A DNA stretch of 64,000 nt, taken from NCBI RefSeq assembly GCF_027409185.1, contig NC_084475.1, positions 15,830,130 to 15,894,129 on the forward strand, in the 5' to 3' direction. The position numbers and the translations under genes were made by a program. Of this stretch, positions 20,801-29,211 are shown in pieces. This DNA comes from Cynocephalus volans. Lineage: Eukaryota; Chordata; Mammalia; Dermoptera; Cynocephalidae. Below the pieces are notes generated by a model, which had not been told where the DNA came from, made no database searches, and saw nothing but the letters and a program-made list of their open reading frames with translations. Numbering within the stretch: the first letter of the stretch is position 1; the number at the start of each line of letters is the position of its first letter.

Positions 20801-23336
20801 CTTGTGGAGCACCTCTTATGCCAGGCACCGAGAACATGGTGGGAATAAGACAGCTGAGGACTTGACCTCAGAGAGCTTACTTCTAGCAGGTCTCTGTGAA
20901 CAGTGAGCAAGAAAAGAGATTGATGAAGATGGTTTCTCAGAGTTCTAAGCATATGAAGACAGTAACACCAGGTGATAAGCGGTTGCCCTGGACGAGGTGG
21001 AGCGGCTAGTCAGGTACTCCGGGAAAGACCTTGCAGGCCAAGGGGAGCAGTGAAGTCCTTGTTACCAGTGAGAGGGTGTCAGCGTGTGAAGATCTGGGGC
21101 CACGGTCCCAAGGGTGGATCAAGGTTGTGCCAGGAACAGGTAAAAGGAGCAGATGGTGAAGGAAGTGAAGAGTAGACAGAGGAGTTGGGATTTTCTTCCA
21201 AATGCAGTGGGAAGTCCCGGAGGCTGAATGGATGAAACCTTTAAAAATGTGTCCCTAAAGCAGGATTCAACCTGACCCAGGTGCTACTTGGGAAGGGGCA
21301 GCAGAGCCAAACCTTGGCCTACTCCCGCACTTGGAGGAGGAGGGGTGTCCCTGGCAGGGACATCCTGAGCAACTGTCCCCTCTTGCTGGGGAAGATGGCT
21401 TAGTTGAGTTTCAGGCTAGGGGTAAGGCCCCTTCTCTTTGCTGGTTTCCAGAGAAGCAGGGGAAGTGGGCTGGGCTGTAACTCTCATTCCTGATTGGTTG
21501 CTCAGGACTTGTCAGGCATGTCATGTAAATGAGCTGAGAAGTGGCTTCTTCCCATTGAGTCGGAACCTAAAGTTGGGGGAACTGAGATGGCAGGAAGCTG
21601 AGTCAGGACAGGCAGGAAGTCCTCTCCCCGCACTGAGTAGCCAGTGCTAAGCAGAGTGACCTCTAAGACAAAGTAGCATCTGTCCCCAAGGCCAAAAAGT
21701 CATCAAGCTGAGGCCTAATTGGAGACAATAAGGGGCGGGGGTCTGGCCACACTAGCTGAGTACATGGGTTCTTTAATCCAGAACCACTGGTCTCCCACTC
21801 TGGCCTTTTCTGTTTTCCCCGAGAATCCTAGTAACAGTGGCATGAAAATGACATTAAAATGCTCTAACCTATTAATAAATTATGCTGCATCCATAAAATG
21901 AATGCATGCCCTTAGTCTGCAATCATGAAAGTAGATTTATTGGTATGGAAAGATGCTCACAATACATTGTTAAATGTAAAAAAATCTAGCTTACAAAACA
22001 GCAAAGGAGAGTATCCTTTTTCATTAAATATTTATATGTATTCATATTAAAAAATTGTGGGATGAAAAATAAATGGATGGTAGGATTAAGATGATTTATA
22101 TTTTACCTTCTTTCTAATATTTTTAACAGTTTCATTGAGGTGTGATTGACATATAATAAATTGTACATATTTAAAGGGTACAATTTGATGTTTTGACATG
22201 TATTTTTTTATTTTTATTTTTGGTGGCTGGCCGGTACGGGGACCCAAACCCTTGACTTTGGTGTTACAATACCACACTCTAACCAACTGAGCTAAGTGGC
22301 CAGCCCTGTTTTGACATGTATACACCAATCACCTTACCTATATATATATTTTTTAATTTATTTATTTTTGGTCGCTCCCTGGTACAGGGATCTGAAACCT
22401 TGACCTGGGTGTTGTCAGCACCAAGCTCTAACCAGCCAGCCCTATATTTTTGAATGTGTCTAAAATGATGATATATTGTGGGTTTTGTTGTGGTTTTTAC
22501 TTTTATTTTCAGTTATTTATTTATTTTTGGTGCCTGGCTGGTAAGGGTAGTGTTATCTATCTAGCTGACAGACCGGCCATGGGTTTTACTTTTAAAAAAG
22601 GAAAGTATATCAGCCATTGAACTGGCTGACCAAGAAGGAAAGGGACTTGTGCCTACTCCTGGAAGGCTAGGCTGTGGCAGGCAGAAGCAGATGGGCAGGA
22701 CTTTCTGAAACCTTGAGAGAGAGGGCTGGAGACCAGAATGGACTTTGGAACCCTTGTCCCTGGGCCAACTCTCACAGACCTGGACCTTTCCCCAGGACCC
22801 ACTGGGTAGAGGAAGATGGGAAGAGGCCCAGGGCTGGAGCATCCTAGATCTATTCTAGAATCTTCTGATCCGTAGTCAGACGTGTTATCCATTGCGCCAC
22901 TGGCCCCGTATAGATCTATTCTAGATAGACTCATCCTTGCTCTTCCCCAGGAGGCCTCTGCAACCTGTGCCCAGACAGGGCCAACAAGGAGTACGTCCTG
23001 CAGGCAGGAGGCATCCCACTCATCATCAACTGCCTGTCCAGTCCCAACGAGGAGACGGTGTTGTCTGCTGTCACCACGCTCATGTACCTGAGCTCGCCAG
23101 GCCCTGCCTCCCATCCTGAGCTGACCACCATGGCCGTTGTCCAGTGCATGTTGCGCTTCTCCCTCTCAGCCAACACGAGGCTTCGGAACCTGGCCCACAT
23201 CTTCCTGGAGGACTTCTGTTCCCCAAGCCAGGTGGCCGAGGCCCGCAGCTGGCAGGCTCACTCTGCCCTGGGTATCCCACTGCCAAGAACCGAAGCCCCA
23301 CAGCAGCCCTGGTCCAAGGAAGTCCCAAGGCCGTAG
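7835..23336 (+). CDS. ARMC7: ARMC7, armadillo repeat-containing protein 7, complete (3 exons)
   Basis: A small all-helical armadillo-repeat protein, reported as spliceosome-associated in human; its exact role is poorly known. Coding exons are 7835-7925, 8020-8163 and 22951-23336, joined by GT-AG introns of 94 bp and about 14.8 kb. Phases agree: CAA G|AC between Q and D, and ATT G|GA between I and G. The product is 206 aa, against 198 in human. It starts [20 protein letters not shown] in a strong Kozak context (accATGG). ARM-type helices follow: [56 protein letters not shown] and [20 protein letters not shown]. The first 190 residues track the human protein closely. The last 15 or so (after GIPLPR) differ and are longer. 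A tRNA-derived insertion sits just upstream of the exon 3 acceptor. Confidence 0.96.
8461..8632 (-). mobile_element. CYN SINE, type A monomer with inserted inverted repeat
   Basis: A single tRNA-Ile-like unit, broken near its anticodon-arm region by about 74 bp containing a perfect 23-bp inverted repeat (8541-8563 / 8572-8594). Confidence 0.8.
8541..8594. repeat. Perfect 23-bp inverted repeat, 8-nt loop
   Basis: Arms 8541-8563 and 8572-8594 are exact reverse complements. The loop is TTAACATT. Pairing continues 5 bp further after one mismatch. The arm sequence was not noticed elsewhere in the window. Confidence 0.95.
8665..8846 (+). mobile_element. CYN SINE, type B dimer
   Basis: Full-length, A-tail of about 27. 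Perfect target duplication AACATCTTTAGTGG (8651-8664 and 8847-8860). Confidence 0.9.
8861..8957 (+). mobile_element. CYN SINE, single unit, older copy
   Basis: Starts directly after the target duplication of the preceding dimer. It has a degenerate B box and an A-tail. Confidence 0.7.
8975..9130 (+). repeat. L2 LINE 3' end
   Basis: 'agccaggtactgttctaaat', 'gctggggagatggtg', 'aaggagcttacattctagta'. Confidence 0.78.
9412..9520 (-). mobile_element. CYN SINE, type A monomer
   Basis: Reverse-orientation tRNA-Ile-like unit ending AACTGAGCTAACTGGCCA, with a G-rich altered tail. Confidence 0.7.
9529..9573 (+). mobile_element. CYN SINE, 5'-truncated monomer
   Basis: Only the 3' half: AACACCAAGGTCAAGGGTTC to the CCAGCCACC end and a short A-tail. 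Confidence 0.6.
9655..10480 (-). mobile_element. L1M LINE 3' region (interrupted by a SINE)
   Basis: Resembles the old L1ME-type 3' end in reverse ('actttttatttttagaatag', 'tccttaggcccctc', 'actgtaaaattac'). It contains the type C SINE at 10222-10356. Confidence 0.65.
10222..10356 (+). mobile_element. CYN SINE, type C (1.5 units, CpG-rich)
   Basis: Reference description of type C. A GGGCC[G]AGCCCGTGGCGCAC start, a CpG-rich anticodon-arm region, B box GGTTCGGATCC, then only the 5' half of a second unit (GGCCGGTGCGCTCACTGGC) ending GTCACGAAAAAG plus A-tail. Imperfect duplication AAAATACCG/AAAATGCCA. Confidence 0.85.
10977..11060 (-). mobile_element. CYN SINE fragment
   Basis: Reverse 3' part of a monomer: T-rich tail, GTGGCTGGCCAGTATGAGC, then a degraded body. 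Confidence 0.55.
11351..11514 (+). mobile_element. CYN SINE, type B dimer
   Basis: Target duplication close to TTTCTCTTGTATT on both sides. Confidence 0.85.
11618..11719 (-). mobile_element. CYN SINE, type B single-unit chimera
   Basis: Has the dimer's unit-1 start and unit-2 end but lacks the middle. Target duplication CTTTCTCTTAACTTCTCT. The tail reads a short T run followed by about 20 A on the plus strand. Confidence 0.8.
12110..12260 (+). repeat. MIR SINE
   Basis: Follows the MIR core order: 'gcctgggttcaagtcc', 'ttgccacttacc', 'gtgtgtgatttccc', 'cacagcattgttgagag'. Confidence 0.7.
12700..12800 (-). repeat. MIR SINE
   Basis: Reverse MIR: 'aaggaacctgaggcttggg' through 'cagaacttgaaccc'. 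Confidence 0.65.
12888..12985 (-). repeat. MIR SINE
   Basis: Reverse MIR: 'ttactgataaggaaactgag', 'gcacagagagctgcccc'. Confidence 0.7.
13388..13455 (-). mobile_element. CYN SINE fragment
   Basis: Reverse 3' part of a monomer (GGCGGCTGGCCGGTACAGGG). It ends within the body. Confidence 0.55.
13660..13800 (-). repeat. MIR SINE
   Basis: Reverse MIR: 'atcaggaaactacacctcag' to 'gatgggatttcacccc'. Confidence 0.65.
14440..14720 (+). repeat. L1M/HAL1-type LINE fragment
   Basis: Contains the LINE text 'attccaaactggaaatagcc', 'aacagtacaatggat', 'tacaaatataatgttaag'. Confidence 0.55.
14955..15049 (-). mobile_element. CYN SINE, type A monomer
   Basis: T-tail, TGGCTGGCTGGTACAG, CCTTGGTGTCATCAGTACC, ending GAGCTAACCAGCCAGCCCC. 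Confidence 0.8.
15060..15180 (-). repeat. MIR SINE
   Basis: Reverse MIR: 'ttactgatgaagaaaccaag', 'gcagcattgggattctaac'. Confidence 0.65.
15470..15925 (-). repeat. L1M LINE fragment
   Basis: Reverse old L1 3' sequence, typified by 'caaaattcaaaagggtg', 'ccactgttactagttttctg' and 'gaagtatctaggtcaaaag'. Confidence 0.55.
16320..16590 (-). repeat. L1 3' UTR fragment with pyrimidine tract
   Basis: Reverse L1 end with 'gccagttatgagtgagaac', preceded by a (CTTC)n-type tract at about 16500-16545. Confidence 0.6.
16776..16953 (-). mobile_element. CYN SINE, type B dimer
   Basis: Reverse dimer, long T-tail. Target duplication TAACATGATTTTT on both sides. Confidence 0.9.
17262..17336 (+). mobile_element. 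CYN SINE, 5'-truncated monomer
   Basis: Begins inside the unit (GCAGGCTTATAACACC) and runs to CCAACCACC plus an A-tail. Confidence 0.7.
18292..18388 (+). mobile_element. CYN SINE, type A monomer
   Basis: GGGCTGGCTGGTTAGCTCAC start, canonical monomer body, short A-rich tail. Confidence 0.8.
18532..18646 (-). mobile_element. CYN SINE, type A monomer
   Basis: Reverse monomer with a T-tail and the GAGCTAACTGGCCAGCC end. Confidence 0.82.
18868..18962 (+). mobile_element. CYN SINE, monomer with CAAAA tail
   Basis: Diverged unit, intact ACACCAAGGTCAAGGGTTTG, tail (CAAAA)n. Confidence 0.7.
19107..19330 (+). repeat. L2 LINE 3' end
   Basis: 'tattgagcacctgctacatg', 'ccaagctgtgg', then 'ggcttgatggagcaagg'. 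This is the common L2 3' order. Confidence 0.6.
20788..20960 (+). repeat. L2 LINE 3' end
   Basis: 'gtggagcacctcttatgcca', 'ggcaccgagaacatggtggg', 'cagagagcttacttctag'. A second such copy lies at about 20335-20440. Confidence 0.6.
22105..22335 (-). repeat. L1M LINE fragment (interrupted by a SINE)
   Basis: Reverse old L1: 'tttcattgaggtgtgattga', 'catataataaattgtacat'. Split by the monomer SINE at 22203-22306. Confidence 0.65.
22203..22306 (-). mobile_element. CYN SINE, type A monomer
   Basis: Reverse monomer with perfect target duplication TGTTTTGACATGTA on both sides. Confidence 0.9.
22346..22443 (-). mobile_element. CYN SINE, type A monomer
   Basis: Reverse monomer missing a short segment before CCAGCCAGCCC. 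Target TATATTTTT. Confidence 0.75.
22512..22577 (-). mobile_element. CYN SINE remnant
   Basis: Degraded monomer: TTTTTGGTGCCTGGCTGGTA, then a scrambled end. Low certainty. Confidence 0.4.
22860..22910 (-). pseudogene. Tailless tRNA-Arg(ACG) retropseudogene, 3'-truncated
   Basis: The minus strand matches the 5' two-thirds of tRNA-Arg(ACG): acceptor 5' strand, D-arm (GGCGCAATGGATAAC) and the full anticodon arm with anticodon ACG (CTGACTACGGATCAG). It stops after 'AGAAGAT', before the T-arm. The piece is flanked by perfect 15-bp direct repeats TAGATCTATTCTAGA at 22845-22859 and 22911-22925 and has no A-tail. This is the signature of the tailless retropseudogenes known in mammals. It cannot encode a functional tRNA. 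Confidence 0.88.
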
Positions 23337-24612
23337 CACCCCTACTGCTGGAGACTGTAGTTCTGGTGGCAGTGGAGGCAGCAGGGGTAGCACAACTCCT
23401 CTGAGCACTTTCTGCCAAAGTGGTGCTTTTCCAGACATTTTAAAGGTGAATTTTTTCAGCACGACAGGTGTTTACACAGTGATAAAAAGGCATTAGGAGT
23501 GAGGAAGCCAGACTTTGAGACACATGGAGAAGGAAATCAAAGGTGCCATTTTTATAGGCTGGCACTGTCAACAAACTGGTGGCAAAGTTCCTTCCTCTGG
23601 CAGCATCCCACGGCCAGGCTCACACCCTCATCTGAGAAGCAGCCAGTTCCCTGGATCCAGAGGCTTTGCACAGGGGCGTTCTCATGGAGAGCAGCTGGGA
23701 CTGAGACTTAGGAGAGTTGTCTGCCCTCGAGGAAGTAGGGGATGTCCCTTAACACAGATGTCTGGAGTAACTTTGAGGGATAGAAACGAGAAGCCTGGTG
23801 GTTAAAAGGATCTCAGGCCCTGGGAAGCAGGGAAGGTGTCATGCCCCCTCCAGGCTATGGAGGACAGATACCTCCTGTCAGCCTCTCCAGGCTGGGTATT
23901 TGTACATGGTGGACACTAACCTAGATGAACTGTCCATACAGCCCTACTATCTGCTAGGCACCATGTGAGGGATTCAAAGATGAAAATGTCGCTGCCCTCA
24001 AGTGACGCAGCCCAACGACAATATGGCCATCAGACATTAAGACCAAGGCCATGTGGGCTGTGGCATCAGAATAAACACAGAAGCCTTTGTAGCTGCGTCT
24101 TCTCCCCTCAGCACCCCATGGCCCCTGACTGGAAGCCTTGGCCCTCCTCTGCTGTCACCGATAGTGGGGGGGAGTTCCTACTCCTAGAAGTGGACCTCGG
24201 ACTCACAGGGGGATGGGAATGTGAGTGAAAGAGTGACTGATGTTCAAGAGGACAGAAACGGAGAGCAGCATAACGTGTGTGTTTCAGTGTCCACAGCGTG
24301 TGTGTGTGCACTGTGCTGGCCAGTGGAGGCAGGAGCATGGACACGGTACAAAGTTGGGGTTCAGGAAAAGTGGCAGGAGCATCCTGGCCTCCCTTCTGCA
24401 CTCCCTTAATGTTGACTCCTTAGGTGGCCAAGGAAAAGCACGTGCTAGAGGAATGGTGTCCAAGCGGGCATGGAAGTGGGGCAGACTCTGGGGGCACTGC
24501 ACTAAGGAGAGAAGGGAACGAAGGGCTCCTCATCAGCCCCTGTTCCAGCCACCCCCACTCAGGGCTCCTGTCCCTTTACTTTCCCAAATAAAGAGTATTA
24601 AAAGACCAGAGA
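23337..24612 (+). other. ARMC7: ARMC7 3' UTR
   Basis: From the TAG stop to just past AATAAA at 24587-24592. It contains an L2-like piece (about 23940-24010). The end meets the NT5C 3' end, which is encoded on the other strand. Confidence 0.7.
24587..24592 (+). terminator. ARMC7: ARMC7 poly(A) signal AATAAA
   Basis: A canonical hexamer in the context CCCAAATAAAGAG, about 1.25 kb after the stop. Cleavage is expected near 24605-24620. Confidence 0.75.
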
Positions 24613-24622
24613 GCCAAAGGTT

Positions 24623-24628
24623 TTTATT
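24623..24628 (-). terminator. NT5C: NT5C poly(A) signal AATAAA
   Basis: TTTATT on the plus strand, giving AATAAA for NT5C. It lies about 220 bp after the NT5C stop. Cleavage is expected near 24598-24613, so it overlaps or abuts the ARMC7 end. Confidence 0.65.
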
Positions 24629-24844
24629 AAAAGGGTCCTGACTGATTGTCCCACCATATTTCCATGCCAGCCATGCCCCAGGTACAGCCATCTCAGGAGG
24701 TGCCAGATGGCTGGGCCTGTGCCAGCACAGAGGTCATGGTGTCGTCCTGCTCCAGGGGGCTACGGGTCTCTCGGCTCTGCGGGGATTCCCTCCTGGCCTG
24801 TGATCCCTTCCTTCAGCTTCAGCTACTGTCCACTGCAGGTCCCG

Positions 24845-26480
<1,636 letters not shown>

Positions 26481-28700
26481 CCGCCCTCCCGGCTTGGTGA
26501 GGCTGGAGGGGACAGGAACACGCAGAGAGCCTAAACCAGGGTTCTAGCTGCTTGACGGTGGCACCAACCCAAGACCCCAATCATTGGGGGCTGCCAGTTC
26601 GTGTTCGGTGAAATGAATGAATTTGTTGAAGACAACTGGTGAGTCATGTTCCTAAGAGACTTAAATCATAAACCAGAGTTGGCTTGAAACGTGGGAGCAT
26701 CTACTTCAAACCTCCAGTTCCACCTGGAAAGACGATTTTGATCAAGCTCAGGTAATCTGGACTGTCCTTTCTGCGGAACTGACGTCTCCTATCTACAACT
26801 GGCACTTTCTACACCCTCTAGAAAATGCTTAACATTGTTAAATTTCATTGACTCCCCTTTTGGTAGATTTCACCAAATTTCCTGACTACACCGAAATCTA
26901 TTCACCTACATAGTATAAACGCAGATTTGGGTAAGTGACCCATCTTACTGCTACCCATCTGACCACCCCACTACTTCCAAACCAATGTAACAGAAGCATC
27001 CAAGGAAAGCCTGGCATCTCAAGCTAAAATGAGCTCATTTCAAAATGCGTAAGTAGAATTGGCATAAGCGATCCACACTGTGTTTTTTCCCTCCTTCGCT
27101 AAGGCACTGAAGTCACACAAACTGAGTAAAAGTTACAACTGTAGTTGAATCTGTTTCTGCTGCCCTTTGTGTAACTTTTCAAATGCTAGTTTGCAACTCA
27201 TTAGAGGGTTGTGAATTCAGTTTTTGTTTTTGGTGGCTGGCCAGTACAGAGATTGAACCCTGGACCTTGGAGTCATCAGGACCAGCTGAACCAACTGAGA
27301 TAACTGGCCAGCCCTAGGGTAACTTTTAATAGTCATCATCATCATTTTAAGATCGTTCAGCTTCTTTCTAAACCTTACATTTTCTAACTGCGGAAAATTG
27401 AACACCTTTCAGCAAACATGCTTGCATAGAATTTCCTAAAATCTGACAGTACCAAAATGACTAGCTGAGCATCTTTAACTTTGATTAGGCACTTATTGTC
27501 ATAGAATATAAAAAGCCAAATTACAAGTTGTGACACAAGCCAGGGACATTTCTTTTCCAGGAGCCCCACACCTACTAAGAGGCTGAGAAGGATGTGGGCT
27601 CCCTACCTTGGAAGATTCATAGTAGAAACCTTAATTCAGGCCAGTAAAACCCGTGTTAGTATTTATAGAGCTAAAACTTGTTTCAGTAACATTGAAAGGA
27701 TCCTGCACACAGCTGTTGATTCTTCATCTTGCAAATGCTTTATAAACAAGGGAAGAAAAACTTAAAAACCCCACAACCTATTAATCCCCTATTCTTTCCA
27801 GATACATACATTTAATAGTTCAAAGGTCTCACTTTGTAAGTTAGGAAATTGAAACCCAAATAGCAAGTCAAAAGAACACAGTGGTCAGTGGCATAGGTAG
27901 ACCTAAAAGCCAGGTCTTAATGCTGGATTTGGACATTTAACATAGTGTGTTGATCTGGAATTCTGCCTAGAACCCACAAGCTTTCTCTTATCTTCTGGCT
28001 CCCATAGCACTTGAGGGGACTCAGAGTCCTGCAACCCCTTCTAATTCTGTGGGCTCTTCCTTTCATTGTAGCCCTCCTCTTTGAGCCCCCACCATTGAGA
28101 AGGACCTAACAGGTGTGGAGAAGACTTAAAATTTTAAATGTTACTGCCCAGCAGAAAGGGTACGTGGCAGAAAAGTATAACCTGTTTTCTTTAGAGAGAA
28201 ACCCACTTCTCTCTGGGCCTTCATTAGTCTGTTTTAACTTTAAATTACACATCAAATTATTGGGCAGGATTTACAGTAACAAAGAAAAAACAACTAAACA
28301 GTGAACACTGAAAAAAAATCTCAAAAAGATGACACAGGACACAATGTTTCAAAATGTGGATATTATTTACTTTGAGCAACAGTCCAGGATTGTGAAGGAC
28401 AACACACATTTTAAGGATGAGATTTTCATTTCATGGTCAAGCACCAGCATCATGCACACAGCATCAAGTTATTTAATGAGAACAATGTGCCTGTGGGGTC
28501 CGTTCCTGGATAAAGACCCACTTCCGTGTGACCACCTCCCTTGCCTGCTTCACCACCTGGAGTTGCAGTCAGTTGGATTGCACATTCGAGCCTTCCTCTG
28601 CATGAGTAGCAGGCTTTGCTCAGCAGCAGCCCACCATGTCAGTATCTGGCTTACTTCATAAGGTTAAAAAATAAAAGGTAGTTTCTTTGCTTTGCAGGCA
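26481..28700. other. NT5C-JPT1 intergenic region
   Basis: Contains a CYN monomer (27221-27315), a MIR (about 27835-27935) and otherwise unassigned AT-rich sequence. No further gene is supported. Confidence 0.6.
27221..27315 (-). mobile_element. CYN SINE, type A monomer
   Basis: Reverse monomer, GTTTTTGGTGGCTGGCCAGT to GATAACTGGCCAGCCC. Confidence 0.8.
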
Positions 28701-28704
28701 GCAG

Positions 28705-29211
28705 GCATGAGGCACGGGCCTCTTTATTGTTCCGTATGGCACAGTAAGATGCTTTAGCAAAGGGACTAAGTGACGACAACACCAAGGAGAAGGCTCTGCA
28801 TAAAGACAACCTTGCATGTCGGGGCCTGACAGGAACGATGCCTGTGGATTGTTTATGGTCTGTCCAAGCAAGGCTTGGTAAACCCAAGTAAATAGTGTTA
28901 AAAACCTCAGTACAAAAGATCCTCTAATAACACGTTTGGAACCAAATTATTTGTTCTTAAAAACACAGTACTGTCACAAAGCTTTCCCTCCAATCTACTA
29001 CTAGAAAACACTCATGCCAGGGCCCACGGACCCACAGGACACATAAAGAGAAACCTGTTCTTCAAAAAGAAAAAAAAAAAAAAAGACAGCAGTACATAAA
29101 GTGCTTCTTTTTTAATGAAACAAATCCAAAAGATGTACAGTCAGGCTCAAGTTGTGCAGTTCACAAGCATGGAGAAAACAAACAAAACAACAGCGTTCAA
29201 GACAGTCGGAG
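28705..29211 (-). other. JPT1: JPT1 3' UTR (end approximate)
   Basis: Minus-strand sequence following the TAA stop. The nearest AATAAA on the minus strand is at 28723-28728, giving a UTR of about 500 nt. An ATTAAA near 29111 would be a proximal alternative. Confidence 0.5.
28723..28728 (-). terminator. JPT1: Candidate JPT1 poly(A) signal AATAAA
   Basis: TTTATT on the plus strand. It is the first canonical hexamer downstream of the JPT1 stop. Confidence 0.5.

Larger units (their letters stand above)
8164..22950 (+). other. ARMC7: ARMC7 intron 2 (14.8 kb)
   Basis: A large GT-AG intron filled with CYN SINEs, L1M fragments (about 9655-10480, 15470-15925, 16320-16590, 16980-17260, 17775-18850), L2 and MIR copies, and unassigned sequence. 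Open frames inside it, such as one of 217 codons at 19467-20120, have no splice or family support. Confidence 0.85.

Noticed and set aside
22860-22910. Functional tRNA-Arg(ACG) gene
   Set aside because: The T-arm and 3' acceptor strand are missing and replaced by the target duplication.
28110-28650. Possible extra gene or pseudogene in the JPT1 3' region
   Set aside because: Open frames are short, and no family was recognised. More likely downstream flank or an alternative longer JPT1 UTR.
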